64,000 bases of DNA from Bradyrhizobium diazoefficiens (GCF_016616425.1 NZ_CP067101.1:1860001-1924000); one strand, 5' to 3'; shown: positions 8,321 to 17,926, counted from the stretch's first letter. The notes: generated from the letters alone by a model not told the origin. A program made the numbers and translations.

Positions 8321-9391
8321 TCAGCGCCCCTTCATCTCCGCATATTTTGCCATCGCGCGTTCGAACTTCCGGTTGAACAGCCACATCGCGGCGAGGATCT
8401 CGCGGAAGCTTGCCGAGGTGCGCGCCCGGTCGGCCTGCCCGAACGCAAGGATGCTGTTGTTGCGCAGGTGCTTCATGATTGCAGGGCTGGATATCCTGTA
8501 GTTCAGGAGATCGCCCGACTTGAGTGCGGACCGCGTCGGGCTCGGCACGATCTGGATCAGCTCGAACAGCTTCATCTGGTCGATCGGGTCGGGCAGCGTC
8601 TTCACGATTCCCGGGATATCGCGGAACACATCCGCATGCGCATTCATCAGGCCGTCGCGCACGCCGGTCCAGTGGTTGAAGCGGTGGTCGGTGCCGCGGG
8701 CCCGCGCCTCCTCCCTGTCGTCGCGCGCACCGAGTGCTGGATCGATCGCCGCGATCGCGCCCTTGATGGCCTGCCATTTCCTGCGGCCGTTGCGGTCCTC
8801 GGACGGGCCGGTCTGGAAGCTGCCCATATAGGTGTTCGAGCGTCCGTTGCGGACGTTCTGCTTGCCGTTGGTCTCTGCAAAGAACAGCCCGAGGCTGATG
8901 CGCCCTGCAGCGTCCGCGTGATCAGGCGCAAGCCCCTTGGCGCGCGCAATCGCTGTGGCGAGATCGACGACGTCTTTGAAGGGTGTCGCCGAGTTCTGCG
9001 CATTGGCGGGCGGCGCCTCCATGATATCGAACAGCTTTCCGTATTCGTCGACCAGCGGTTCGATATCGGCGTCGAAATAGGCTGGAGGAATCTCGAACTT
9101 GTTGGGCCTGCCGATCCGCGACGGCATGGCGTCGGTGAGATCCTTGTAAGTGCTGATCACGGCGACGCGCGCGAGATAGAGCGCCTGTCCCGGCAGGTTC
9201 GGCAGCGGCTGCTTCGCCTCGATCTGGCGCCGCCGCTCGGAGAGCACCGACTTGAACTCGGCGAGCGCGCGGTCATAGGCGGCGAGCGCCTCCGATTGCT
9301 TCGGCGTGAGCGCGCGCTGTCCGAGGGCGGGCGCTGCGACGAAGAAGGCAACGGCCGCAAAAACTGTGGCGCCAAGTCGTCTGTATCCCAT
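8321..9391 (-). CDS. Exported protein of unknown function
   Basis: A 356-residue protein with a signal peptide (GATVFAAVAFFVAAPALG, cleavage near residue 24) and no membrane anchor. It is rich in Ala and charged helices. A conserved-looking core reads ETNGKQNVRNGRSNTYMGSF with the downstream SEDRNGRRKW. The core hints at a lysozyme- or peptidase-like fold, but no family could be named. The ATG at 9391 is preferred over an open upstream extension because the hydrophobic signal begins there. It is convergent with the peroxidase gene and stands alone. Confidence 0.7.
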   Translation of the reverse strand: MGYRRLGATVFAAVAFFVAAPALGQRALTPKQSEALAAYDRALAEFKSVLSERRRQIEAKQPLPNLPGQALYLARVAVISTYKDLTDAMPSRIGRPNKFEIPPAYFDADIEPLVDEYGKLFDIMEAPPANAQNSATPFKDVVDLATAIARAKGLAPDHADAAGRISLGLFFAETNGKQNVRNGRSNTYMGSFQTGPSEDRNGRRKWQAIKGAIAAIDPALGARDDREEARARGTDHRFNHWTGVRDGLMNAHADVFRDIPGIVKTLPDPIDQMKLFELIQIVPSPTRSALKSGDLLNYRISSPAIMKHLRNNSILAFGQADRARTSASFREILAAMWLFNRKFERAMAKYAEMKGR

Positions 9392-9724
9392 GGCCGGTCC
9401 CCGTCGATTCGTTGGCCAGCAAGATCGTAAGCATCGGATGCAAGGGCTGGCGAGATGCAAATCCCGCCCAGCCGCAATTCTTGCCCTTACGTGGCCGGGT
9501 CGTCCGGCGCCGTGGCCAGGAATTTCGCATAGGCATCGGCGTCCGGTCAGGACACAGGAGGCGAAAAGGACTGCGGCCGTCACGACGCCCTGTGCGGCCA
9601 TCGCGACAGCCGCGAGCCGCACCGGTCCGAGGCTTCAGTCGGAGTGAAAGGGCCGCGCATACTGGTTATGCGGTTGACAGCCGTATTTGGTCATGATCGT
9701 TCGAACTGAAATCAGGAGTGTATC
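9392..9724. other. Intergenic region with a possible decayed small gene
   Basis: On the minus strand a frame from an ATG at 9622 reads MAAQGVVTAAVLFASC after a short lead. A shift of one base joins it to a second frame reading PDADAYAKFLATAPDDPAT ending at 9487. This could be a frameshifted small lipoprotein, but the evidence is thin. The promoter of the following FAD enzyme must also lie here; ATCAGGAG at 9711-9718 serves as its ribosome site. Confidence 0.3.
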
Positions 9725-11052
9725 ATGTCCCCACCACTCAACCGCATCAACAGCGACGAACGCCTGCCGGCGCAGGTGGACGTCGTGGTGATCGGCGGTG
9801 GCGTCATCGGCGTGTCCGCGGCCTATCATCTGGCGAAGAAGGGCCACTCCGTCGCGCTTCTCGAGAAGGGGCATGTCGGCGGCGAGCAGTCGAGCCGCAA
9901 TTGGGGTGGTGCCGCCAGCAGGGGCGCGCGCGTGAGGAAATTCCGCTCGCCCGCGAGGCGCTGCGTCTGTGGGAGGACATGCAGAACGATGCCGGCGTCG
10001 ATGCCGGCTTCCGCCGCACCGGCGTGCTTTTCCTGACCAAGAGCAAGGACGAGCTCGCAAGCTGGGAGCGGTGGGCTGCGGTCGCGCGCGAGATGCAGGT
10101 CCACTCCACCGTGCTGACCCCGGCCGAGGTCGCCGAGCGCCTGCCCGGCAATGCCGAGGCATGGGTCGGCGGCCTGCACACGCCGAGCGACGGCCGCGCC
10201 GAGCCGTCGATGGCCGTGCCGGCGCTCGCCACCGCCGCGCGCAAACATGGCGTCACCATCCATCAGGGCTGCGCCGCGCGCGGGCTGGAGACGCAAGGAG
10301 GAAGGGTCAGCGCCGTCGTCACCGAGAAGGGCACCATCCGCACCCAATCGGTGCTGCTGTCCGGCGGCGCGTGGTCGTCACTGTTCTGCCGCCGCCACGG
10401 CATCGAGCTGCCGATCGGCCTCGTCAACGCCACTGCGTGCCGGACCACGCCGGGACCGGAGATCACGTCGGGCGCGCTCGGCACCGACCTCTACTGCATC
10501 CGCCGCCGCCTCGACGGCGGCTTCACGCTGGCGCTGCGCAACCGCGGCACGGTCGAGCTGTCGCCCGATCTGTTCCGTTACGCACGCACCTTCTGGCCGA
10601 CCTACCAGCATCGCAGGAACGGACTGAAACTCTCGTTCGGCAAGTCGTTCTTCGACCAGATCGTGCGCGGCACCAGTTGGAGCTTCGACAAGCCGTCGCC
10701 GTTCGAGACCGAGCGCGTGCGCGATCCGGAGCCCGACATGTCGCTGGTCGATGCCGCGCTGGCCTCACTGATCAAGGCGAACCCGGATCTGAAGGACATC
10801 GAGATCGCGGAAGCCTGGGGCGGCACCATCGATTGCACGCCCGACACGATCCCGGTGATCTCGCCGGTCGATGCCATGCCCGGCTTCTTCCTCGCGACCG
10901 GTTTCTCCGGTCATGGCTTCGGCATCGGCGCTGCCGCCGGCAAGCTCGCCGCCGACCTCGTCACCGGCGCGACGCCGCTGGTCGATCCCGTGGCCTACAG
11001 CCACAAGCGCATGATCGACGGCCGGCGCCTGACGCCGGTCAGTCCGTTCTGA
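9725..11052 (+). pseudogene. FAD-dependent oxidoreductase (DAO/DadA family), frameshifted
   Basis: The first 60 codons from ATG 9725 give a Rossmann FAD-binding start (VDVVVIGGGVIGVSAAYHLA) and ...GEQSSRNWG. The family then expects WCRQQGR, and that is found in a different frame, WCRQQGRAREEIPLAREALR, starting at 9907. One base is missing within 9905-9907 (the Gly codon before TGG). The rest is intact to the stop at 11052, including FSGHGFGIGAAAGKLAADLV near the end. The repaired protein would be about 442 residues, an amine or amino-acid oxidase similar to glycine/sarcosine oxidases. The frame break is either a real mutation or a sequencing error. Everything downstream looks under normal coding constraint, so the lesion is recent at most. 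Confidence 0.85.
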
Positions 11053-11350
11053 CAGGCTTGGAGGCGTCACGGGTCTCCAAGGCCGACATGTCGATCCCTG
11101 AGGGCAAGATCAACCACGGCGGCCGGAGAGCCATGTCCTTGTCACGATTAACCTTTGGCGCCGGTGACGCGCCGATGCCGTCTGCCACGCCGCACAGATA
11201 TTGTACGCGCCCGCACAGCCGCATCGACATCTAGCCGTGAACAGGTGCGTACGCGGCCGTTCGGCTGATTCGGACGCGATTCGTTCGGGCCGCGTTCCGA
11301 AGGTTAAGGCGGAGCGCGGCGCCGTTGCATTTTGGAACAGATCCAAAGCT
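11053..11350. other. Intergenic region, nothing recognised
   Basis: About 300 bp between the FAD enzyme and the small minus-strand gene. No coding frame, palindromic repeat or clear promoter could be identified. Confidence 0.5.
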
Positions 11351-11575
11351 TCAGGCGGCGCCGCGCTGCCTCACGCGCGGCAGGCGCCAGCCGATGACGG
11401 TCGCCTCGACCGCAATGCCCGCTTCATGGTTCTGCCAGCGTCCTTCGACATAGCGGCAGGCGAACGGCAGTTGGTACGTTCCGCTGTGGTCCTCGCATAG
11501 CACTTCGAGCGCCAGGCCCGGCGGTGGTTCTCCGGCGCCGTCGAATTCCGCCAGTCGTCGATCGCGCGTTGCCAT
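11351..11575 (-). CDS. Small conserved hypothetical protein
   Basis: A 74-residue soluble protein. The ATG at 11575 is preceded by GGGGAG at 9 nt, which decides the start. The sequence contains LALEVLCEDHSGTYQLPFAC and EGRWQNHEAGIAVEATVIGW. The pattern 'LPFxCxxxxGxWxNxExGxxxEAxVIGWR' is familiar from short unannotated proteins in Bradyrhizobium and relatives. It has no signal peptide or membrane segment. The function is unknown. Confidence 0.65.
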   Translation of the reverse strand: MATRDRRLAEFDGAGEPPPGLALEVLCEDHSGTYQLPFACRYVEGRWQNHEAGIAVEATVIGWRLPRVRQRGAA

Positions 11576-11760
11576 TCCAGAAATCTCCCCTAAACAAAGC
11601 CGCGGAAAGAGCGCCCACTTCTTCCGCGTGCGGTTCACTGCTCCCCCTCCGAGGGAACGGACGCAAGCTCAACGCGAGAATGCGGTACGAGTGTGGTAGC
11701 CTCATCCGGCTGTGCGCAAACAGCGCACATTGCCGTGATCGATCGGACGAGGAACCTTTC

Positions 11761-12117
11761 ATGCTGCTTCGAAACGCCGGCATTTGTTTCGCGATGTTGC
11801 TGCTCGCCACGCTGGCGCATGCGTCGGTGCACGCGCAGGACGTGCCCGGCATCGAAATCTGCACGGTCGAGAAGACCATGGAGCGGCGCACCAGCTGCCT
11901 GCAGAGCAATGTCGACTTCCTGCAGAAGACGATCACCAGGCTCACGCTCGATCACCAGCAGAAGCTGGATGCCGCGGCTCGCCAGATCGACGCGTTGAAG
12001 ACGAACCTCGCCGGCCTGCAGAAGACGCTCGCCGATCTCCAGGCCGCCCAGGCGAAGACGGCCGAGGATCTGAAGAAGAAGCAGGACGCGCCGCCGGCAA
12101 AGGACGCCGCGAAATAA
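11761..12117 (+). CDS. Small exported coiled-coil protein
   Basis: A 118-residue protein with an N-terminal signal (AGICFAMLLLATLAHASVHA, cleavage near residue 26). A cysteine pair (ICTVEKTMERRTSC) is followed by a long heptad-like helix rich in Leu, Gln, Ala and Lys (about residues 45-105) and a Lys/Ala/Pro tail. It is probably a periplasmic structural or chaperone-like protein. GACGAGGAACC before the ATG at 11761 supports this start over the longer open frame. It is convergent with the enolase-superfamily gene, 9 bp away. The function is not known. Confidence 0.7.
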   Translation: MLLRNAGICFAMLLLATLAHASVHAQDVPGIEICTVEKTMERRTSCLQSNVDFLQKTITRLTLDHQQKLDAAARQIDALKTNLAGLQKTLADLQAAQAKTAEDLKKKQDAPPAKDAAK

Positions 12118-12126
12118 GCGCGCCGG

Positions 12127-13230
12127 TCACGTCACGCGATATCGCTCCATCACGCCGCGATCAGGCTCGTAGCCGAGCCCGGGGCCTGTCGGCACCGCGA
12201 CGTGGCCGGTGGCATCGCTGTCCGCGCGGCCGCCCCAGAGGCAGGCCTCGCGCTTGAGATAGAACATCTCGACGAACCCGTCGTCGCGGGTCGCCAGGAG
12301 ATGCAGTGTCGCAAGCAGGCCCGGACCGAAATAGGGAGAGTGCGGAACAATCTTGACGCCGAGCCGATCGGCGAGCGCGGCGATCTTCAAAAATTCCGTG
12401 ATGCCGCCGACCTTGATCACCGAAGGCTGGGCGTGGCTCACCGCGCCCGCCTCCATCATCTGACGGAATTGAACTTCCGTGCAGGCATTCTCGCCGGCGG
12501 CGATGTCGAGCCCGCCCCTGCTGCGGACCTCGGCCAGTGCGGCAAAGTCTTCCGGTGGCCAGACCGGCTCCTCCAGAAACATCGGTCGCGCGTCCCGGCA
12601 GGCGATCGCGAACGCGATCGCCTGCTCGGCCGTCAGCGGGCAGTTCATGTCGACCATCAGCGGGATGGTCGGCCCGATCGCCTCTCGTGCGGCGAACACC
12701 GCAGGCGTAGTGGTCTCGTGCAGCTTGATCGCGCCATAGCCGAGCGCGCGCGCCTTGCTGCATTCGGCCGCGATATGGTCGGGCGAGCCGATCCGCAGCA
12801 GGCTGGCATAGGCGGGAATGGCCGTGCGCCTGATCTCGCCGAGCAGGCGATGCACGGGCACGCCCCGGGCCTTGGCAGCAAGGTCCCAGAGCGCGATGTC
12901 GAGCCCCGAAATCGCGAACATGGTGATGCCGTAGCGGCCGAACAGATGCAGGTTGCGCTGGATCTGCTCCATGACCGCGGGAATGCCGGCCGCATCGGGA
13001 ACCTTCAGCCCACGGGCCTGCGGTGCGATCATCTCCTCGACGGCACTGCGCGTGGTGCGCGGACAGACATAGGCGAAGGCGTCGCCCCAGCCGGTCAGTC
13101 CGGCATCGGTCGTGACCTCGACGAGCACCATGTCGAGGGCCGTGATCGCGGACGCGCCCTGGCGAAAGCTCGCGACACCGGCGTCATAGGGGATGCGGAT
13201 CTGGTGCGCCCGCACATCTGTGATCTTCAT
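12127..13230 (-). CDS. Enolase-superfamily dehydratase/racemase (mandelate racemase/muconate lactonizing type)
   Basis: A 367-residue protein with an N-terminal capping domain (residues 1-125) and a C-terminal barrel. Expected active-site residues are visible. The metal ligands are D194 (VDMN), E220 (FLEEP) and E247 (GEN). The base residues are K169 and H171 (IKLHE), with H297 (PHSPY) on the opposite side. The K-x-H rather than K-x-K arrangement suggests a sugar-acid dehydratase or related racemase rather than a muconate cycloisomerase. The substrate cannot be assigned. No operon partner is adjacent; the AraC-GyrI regulator lies divergently 177 bp away. Confidence 0.82.
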   Translation of the reverse strand: MKITDVRAHQIRIPYDAGVASFRQGASAITALDMVLVEVTTDAGLTGWGDAFAYVCPRTTRSAVEEMIAPQARGLKVPDAAGIPAVMEQIQRNLHLFGRYGITMFAISGLDIALWDLAAKARGVPVHRLLGEIRRTAIPAYASLLRIGSPDHIAAECSKARALGYGAIKLHETTTPAVFAAREAIGPTIPLMVDMNCPLTAEQAIAFAIACRDARPMFLEEPVWPPEDFAALAEVRSRGGLDIAAGENACTEVQFRQMMEAGAVSHAQPSVIKVGGITEFLKIAALADRLGVKIVPHSPYFGPGLLATLHLLATRDDGFVEMFYLKREACLWGGRADSDATGHVAVPTGPGLGYEPDRGVMERYRVT

Positions 13231-13407
13231 GATGCGGGTTTCCTCCGTGCTTTCTGATGGGCGGTTCTGGGGAGTGTAGCCGCGAACGGCAGGGCGTTGC
13301 CAGTGGCCATTCCCGGACTATCCTCGCGAAGGACAGCAACGCCGATCAAGCGAAGCCGGTGGTGACAGCGCATCATCGCCGCGCTTCGAACGAGGGTCCG
13401 AACCGCC

Positions 13408-14241
13408 ATGAACCCTGCCCAGCGCGCGCTCTGGTACATCGAGAGCCATCTGGCCGAGCCGATGACGCTCGACGAGATCGCTGCGGTTTCCGGCGTGTCG
13501 CGGTTCCACATCGTGCGGGCGTTTGCCGCGGCCGTTGGCCTGCCCGTGCTGCGTTACGTGCGCGCGCGGCGGTTGACGGAGGCGGCACGCAGCCTGGCAA
13601 AGGGTGCGCCCGACATCCTGTCACTGGCGCTGGAGGCGGATTACGGCTCGCACGAAGCATTCACCCGCGCGTTCCGCGACCAATTCGGCACCACGCCCGA
13701 AGCGGTCAGGGCGGCAACGTGCGTCACCCACCTCAAGCTTCAGGAGCCAATCCTCATGGACTCCACCATGCTCGACCATCTTGATCCGCCGCGCTTCGAG
13801 ACCGCGCGGGCGTTTCTCGTCGCCGGTCCGGGCGAGCGCATCTCCTGCGACAACGGCGCCGTCATTCCCGGCCTCTGGCACCGTTTCCATCAGGATGTCG
13901 CCGACATTCCCGCGAGGATCGGACAGGTCGCCTACGGCGTCTGCTGCAACGGCGACGACGCCGGCAATTTCGACTACATCGCAGGCGTCGAGGTTGCCGA
14001 TTTCTCGGACCTGCCGCGGCGCTTCGCCCGCATCCGCATTCCCGAGCAGCGCTATGCGGTGTTCACGCATGCCGAGCACGTCGCCTCGATCCGCCGCACC
14101 GTCAACACGATCTGGAATCGATGGCTGCCGGCATCCGGGCTCGAGGCCGCGGATGCGCCGAATTTCGAGCGCTACGACGAAAGATTCGATCCGGCGACCG
14201 GCGATGGCGGCTTCGAGATCTGGGTGCCGGTGAAGCAGTAG
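13408..14241 (+). CDS. AraC-family regulator with C-terminal GyrI-like effector domain
   Basis: A 277-residue protein built like Rob. An N-terminal AraC DNA-binding domain (residues 5-105) contains both helix-turn-helix units (LDEIAAVSGVSRFHIVRAF, and ILSLALEADYGSHEAFTRAF followed by the FGTTPEAVR signature). A C-terminal GyrI-like small-molecule binding domain (about 125-275) ends in FEIWVPVKQ, the usual end of this fold. Such regulators often respond to toxic hydrophobic compounds. The start at 13408 follows GAGGGTCCG. The divergent enolase-superfamily gene is a possible target. Confidence 0.85.
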   Translation: MNPAQRALWYIESHLAEPMTLDEIAAVSGVSRFHIVRAFAAAVGLPVLRYVRARRLTEAARSLAKGAPDILSLALEADYGSHEAFTRAFRDQFGTTPEAVRAATCVTHLKLQEPILMDSTMLDHLDPPRFETARAFLVAGPGERISCDNGAVIPGLWHRFHQDVADIPARIGQVAYGVCCNGDDAGNFDYIAGVEVADFSDLPRRFARIRIPEQRYAVFTHAEHVASIRRTVNTIWNRWLPASGLEAADAPNFERYDERFDPATGDGGFEIWVPVKQ

Positions 14242-14377
14242 CGCGCAACGCTGGCATACCGTCCCGCTTGCTTGGCAAGCCCTGGCGACTTTGTCATAAC
14301 CGCAGGCAAATCTTGCGTGTGGGGCCCGTGCCGGACATCCCGTGCAAGCCATAACAAGCAGCCGGGAGGGTCTTCAA

Positions 14378-15304
14378 ATGTCCAACGTCCGCGTTCTCGC
14401 CACCGACCTGGAATTTCCCGAAGGGCCGGTCGTGATGCCGGACGGCTCGGTGGTGCTGGTGGAAATTCGCGGCCAGCGCCTGACCCGTGTCTACCCTGAT
14501 GGCCGCAAGGAGATCGTCGCGAAGATTCCGGGCGGCCCCAACGGCGCCGCCCTCGGCCCCGACGGCAAGATCTACATCTGCAACAATGGCGGCTTCTCCT
14601 GGATCCCGACCCGCAACATGATCATGCCGGGCCCGCAGCCGGACGATTATCTCGGCGGCTCGATCCAGCGCGTCGATCTGCAATCCGGCAAGGTCGAGAC
14701 CGTCGTGACCAGATGCGGCGAGCACGATCTGCGCGGGCCGAACGACCTCGTCTTCGACAAGCAGGGCGGCCTGTGGTTCTCCGATCTGGGCAAGCGCCGC
14801 GCGCGAGAGATGGACGTCGGCGGCATGTATTACCTCAAGCCCGGCATGGCCGAGCTCGTCGAGATCGTGCACGGCGTGCTGCCGGCGAACGGCATCGGGC
14901 TGTCGCCGGACGAGAACACGGTCTACATCGCGGAGACGCCGACGGGCCGGCTCTGGGCCTACGAGCTTTCCGCGCCCGGCACGCTCAAGCCGCGCGACGC
15001 GATCTATCGCGGCGAGCGCGGCAAACCGATCTGTGGCCTCGGCGGCTACCAGATGTTCGACTCGCTTGCGGTCGAAGCAAACGGCAATGTCTGCGTCGCC
15101 ACCCTCGTCTCCGGCTGCATCTCGGTGATCGCGCCCGACGGCACGTTGGTCGAGCAGGTCCCGACCGGCGACCGCGTCACCACCAACATCGCCTTCGGCG
15201 GCCCCGAGTTGAGGACCGCCTACATCACGCTGTCAGGCAAGGGCGAGCTGATCGCGATGGACTGGCCCCGCGGCGGATTGCCTCTCAATTTCCTAAACAA
15301 GTGA
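14378..15304 (+). CDS. SMP-30/gluconolactonase family protein
   Basis: A 308-residue six-bladed beta-propeller hydrolase. Family motifs are FPEGPVV near the N-terminus (with the metal-ligand Glu), GPNGAALGPDGKIYICNNGG, RGPNDLVFDKQGGLWFSD, NGIGLSPDENTVYIAET, and a final LVEQVPTGDRVTTNIAFGG. Relatives hydrolyse aldonolactones or related cyclic esters using a divalent metal. The ATG at 14378 follows GGGAGGG at 7 nt and begins where the family begins. The gene stands alone, so the pathway is unknown. Confidence 0.85.
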   Translation: MSNVRVLATDLEFPEGPVVMPDGSVVLVEIRGQRLTRVYPDGRKEIVAKIPGGPNGAALGPDGKIYICNNGGFSWIPTRNMIMPGPQPDDYLGGSIQRVDLQSGKVETVVTRCGEHDLRGPNDLVFDKQGGLWFSDLGKRRAREMDVGGMYYLKPGMAELVEIVHGVLPANGIGLSPDENTVYIAETPTGRLWAYELSAPGTLKPRDAIYRGERGKPICGLGGYQMFDSLAVEANGNVCVATLVSGCISVIAPDGTLVEQVPTGDRVTTNIAFGGPELRTAYITLSGKGELIAMDWPRGGLPLNFLNK

Positions 15305-15318
15305 ACGGTGCTATTGAC

Positions 15319-15430
15319 CGTCATTGCGAGCGAAGCAACACCCAGACCCTCACCCTGAGGAGCGCGCCCTTCGCGCGCGTCTCGAAGGGCGAGGATCCGG
15401 CAGTCCGGCTGTCTCGCCGCACAATGACGA
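15319..15430. repeat. REP-type palindrome (CGTCATTGCGAG family)
   Basis: The outer arms CGTCATTGCGAGCGAAGCAA and GCCGCACAATGACG enclose an inner hairpin (CCTGAGGAGCGCGCCCTTCG and CGAAGGGCGAGGATC). It fills the spacer before the GNAT gene. Confidence 0.7.
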
Positions 15431-15443
15431 AGGAGAGACTTCA

Positions 15444-16037
15444 ATGCCCTGGCCCGATCCCGTCACCCTGCGCGGACAGCACGCCCGTCTCGAGCCGCTG
15501 TCGCATCAGCACCGTGAGGCGCTGGTCGAAGCCGTGAAGGACGGCGAGCTGTCAAAGCTCTGGTACACGGCGATCCCGCTGCCGGAAAACATGGGCAAGG
15601 AGATCGACCGGCGCTTAGGGCTTCAGGCCGCCGGCTCGATGCTGCCGTTCACCGTGTTCGATGCCGGCGGCAACATCGTCGGCATGACGACCTACATGAA
15701 CATCGATGCCGCCAACCGCCGCGTCGAAATCGGTTCGACCTGGTATGCCAAGAGCGCGCAGCGCGGCCCGCTCAACACGCAGTGCAAGCTGCTGCTGCTG
15801 ACCCACGCCTTCGAGACGCTGAACTGCATCGCGGTGGAATTCCGCACGCACTTCTTCAATCACCAGAGCCGCCGCGCCATCGAGCGTCTGGGCGCCAAGC
15901 AGGACGGCATTCTGCGCAGCCATCAGCTCGCGCCGAACGGCAGCTTACGCGATACCGTGGTCTACAGCATCACCGCAGCCGAATGGCCGACGGTGCGGAC
16001 GCATTTGAACTATCAACTCAACGACAAACCGCGCTAA
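15444..16037 (+). CDS. GNAT-family N-acetyltransferase
   Basis: A 197-residue protein of the RimJ/RimL-like GNAT branch. It starts with the typical LRGQHARLEPLSHQHREAL. It continues with the central strands GGNIVGMTTYMNIDAANRRV and EIGSTWYAKSAQRGPLNTQC, the acetyl-CoA-binding region. The closing FRTHFFNHQSRRAIERLGA is followed by the familiar GILRSHQ. It probably acetylates an N-terminus or a small amine. GGAGAG before the ATG at 15444 supports the start. A repeat-filled spacer separates it from the lactonase. Confidence 0.85.
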   Translation: MPWPDPVTLRGQHARLEPLSHQHREALVEAVKDGELSKLWYTAIPLPENMGKEIDRRLGLQAAGSMLPFTVFDAGGNIVGMTTYMNIDAANRRVEIGSTWYAKSAQRGPLNTQCKLLLLTHAFETLNCIAVEFRTHFFNHQSRRAIERLGAKQDGILRSHQLAPNGSLRDTVVYSITAAEWPTVRTHLNYQLNDKPR

Positions 16038-16072
16038 CAATGATGTGCACCGAACTGGCCGCGCGCTCAATC

Positions 16073-16213
16073 ACCTCTCCCATGGGGAGAGGTCGCGCCG
16101 AAGGCGCGGGTGAGGGGACCGGTCTCTCGTGGGACCAAGACCCCTCACCCGATTTGCACTGGACGATGCTGCGCATCGCCAGGTGCAAATCGACCTCTCC
16201 CTCCGGGAGAGGT
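16073..16213. repeat. REP-type palindrome (CCTCTCCC...GGGAGAGG family)
   Basis: Two nested hairpins (ACCTCTCCCATGGGGAGAGG; GATTTGCAC with GTGCAAATC; CCTCTCCCTCCGGGAGAGG). A related copy is at 17927-18021. No coding content. Confidence 0.75.
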
Positions 16214-16268
16214 GTCGGCGTGCGCGGCTGCAATTCAATCAACTTCACGACACGCCGGGGGCGGATGA

Positions 16269-17915
16269 ATGGATAGATTTGATTATGTGATCATCGGCGC
16301 GGGCTCGGCCGGTTGCGTGCTCACCAGCCGACTGAGTGAAGACCCCAACACCAGCGTCTGCGTGCTCGAGGCGGGTCCGAGCGACTGGCACCCCTACATC
16401 CATCTGCCGGCGGGATTCATCAAGACCTTCCACATGAAGAGCATCAACTGGGCCTACCAGCAGGAGGTAGGGCCCTGGACCGGCGGGCGCAGCATCTACG
16501 CGCCGCGCGGCAAGACGCTCGGCGGCTCCTCCTCGATCAACGGCCACATCTACAACCGTGGCCAGCGCATGGATTTCGACACCTGGGCGCAAATGGGCAA
16601 TCGCGGCTGGGGTTATGCCGACGTGCTCCCCTATTTCCGGCGGCTGGAGAAACGCGTGGGGGAGGGCGAGGACATCTATCGCGGCCGCGAGGGCAAGCTC
16701 ACCGTCACCACCATGAACTGGCGCGATCCGCTCTGCGAAGCCTTCATGGAAGGCGCGGTGTCGCTCGGCATTCCCCGCAACCCCGATTACAACGGCAAGA
16801 CCCAGGAGGGCGTCTCCTACTGCCAGCGCACCATCGACAGGGGTTTGCGCGTTTCCGGCTCGACGGCGTTCCTCAAGCCGGCGATGAAGCGGCCGAACGT
16901 GCGTGTGCACACCCATGCACACGCGACCGAGATCATCTTCGAAGGCAAGCGCGCCGTCGGCGTGCGCTACATGAAGGGCGGCCGCGGCGGCACGCCGGTG
17001 GAGGTGCGCGCCAACAAGGAGGTGATCCTGTCCGGCGGCACCTATAATTCGCCGCAGCTCCTGCAGCTCTCCGGTATCGGCTCGCCCGATCTCTTGCAGG
17101 CGCACGGCATCGAAGTGCGTCACGCGCTCCCCGTCGGCGAGGGCCTGCAGGACCATTACGCGCCGCGCACGGTGGCGCGCGTCAAGGACATCAAGACCAT
17201 CAACGAACTGCGGCGCGGCTTCTCGCTGTGGATCGAGGCGATGAAATGGGCAACCGCCCGCCGCGGCCTGCTCTCGCTGTCGCCGACCATGGTCTATTGC
17301 TTCTGGCATTCCGGCGAGACCGCGGAGAGCTCCGATCTCCAGCTCACCTTCACCCCGGCGTCCTACAAGGAAGGCGTGCAGGGCCAGCTCGAGGACGAGC
17401 CCGGCATGACGGTGGCCTCGTGGCAGCAGCGCCCGGAGAGCCGCGGCTATGTCCGCATCCGCTCCAACGATCCGTTCGCGCCGCCGATCATCCAGACCAA
17501 TTATCTCGACGCCGAGCTCGACCGCCGCGTCATCGTCGCCGGCATGAAGCTCGCGCGCAGGCTCTTGAAGAGCGCGCCGCTCTCGCCCTATTACGCCTAC
17601 GAGGATTTCCCCGGCCCCAACGTCAACACCGACGAAGAATTCCTGCACGCCGCCACCGAGCGCGGCACCACCACCTTCCACCCCGGCTGCACCTGCCGCA
17701 TGGGCCCGGCGGATAGCACGTGGGCGGTGGTGGACGACCAGCTCCGTGTCCACGGCCTCGAAGGCCTCCGCGTCATTGACGCCTCCGTGATGCCGCGCAT
17801 GATCTCGGCGAACCTCAATGCCTCCACCATGATGATCGCCGACCGCGCCTCCGACCTTCTCCGCGGCAAGCAGCCGATGGAAGCCGCGCGGATTCCGGAC
17901 GCGGCGGTGGCGTGA
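16269..17915 (+). CDS. GMC-family oxidoreductase (choline/alcohol dehydrogenase-like)
   Basis: A 548-residue FAD enzyme of the glucose-methanol-choline family, close in design to BetA. The N-terminal FAD motif is DYVIIGAGSAGCVLTSRLSE. GMC signature 1 is GKTLGGSSSINGHIYNRG, and signature 2 is VILSGGTYNSPQLLQLSGIG. The C-terminal catalytic segment contains TFHPGCTCRMG, with the His expected to be the base, and NLNASTMMIADRASDLL. It oxidises an alcohol to an aldehyde using FAD; the substrate is not determined. There is no betaine-aldehyde dehydrogenase partner here, so choline oxidation is not supported. The ATG at 16269 fits the family start. Confidence 0.88.
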   Translation: MDRFDYVIIGAGSAGCVLTSRLSEDPNTSVCVLEAGPSDWHPYIHLPAGFIKTFHMKSINWAYQQEVGPWTGGRSIYAPRGKTLGGSSSINGHIYNRGQRMDFDTWAQMGNRGWGYADVLPYFRRLEKRVGEGEDIYRGREGKLTVTTMNWRDPLCEAFMEGAVSLGIPRNPDYNGKTQEGVSYCQRTIDRGLRVSGSTAFLKPAMKRPNVRVHTHAHATEIIFEGKRAVGVRYMKGGRGGTPVEVRANKEVILSGGTYNSPQLLQLSGIGSPDLLQAHGIEVRHALPVGEGLQDHYAPRTVARVKDIKTINELRRGFSLWIEAMKWATARRGLLSLSPTMVYCFWHSGETAESSDLQLTFTPASYKEGVQGQLEDEPGMTVASWQQRPESRGYVRIRSNDPFAPPIIQTNYLDAELDRRVIVAGMKLARRLLKSAPLSPYYAYEDFPGPNVNTDEEFLHAATERGTTTFHPGCTCRMGPADSTWAVVDDQLRVHGLEGLRVIDASVMPRMISANLNASTMMIADRASDLLRGKQPMEAARIPDAAVA

Positions 17916-17926
17916 GGGCACTTTCG

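Noticed and set aside
16269..17915. Calling the GMC enzyme choline dehydrogenase (BetA)
   Set aside because: The fold fits, but no betB, betI or choline transporter is nearby, and GMC substrates cannot be read from sequence alone.
16245..17921. 558-codon minus-strand frame opposite the GMC oxidoreductase
   Set aside because: His/Arg/Ala-rich shadow of a well-supported gene with no recognisable domain.
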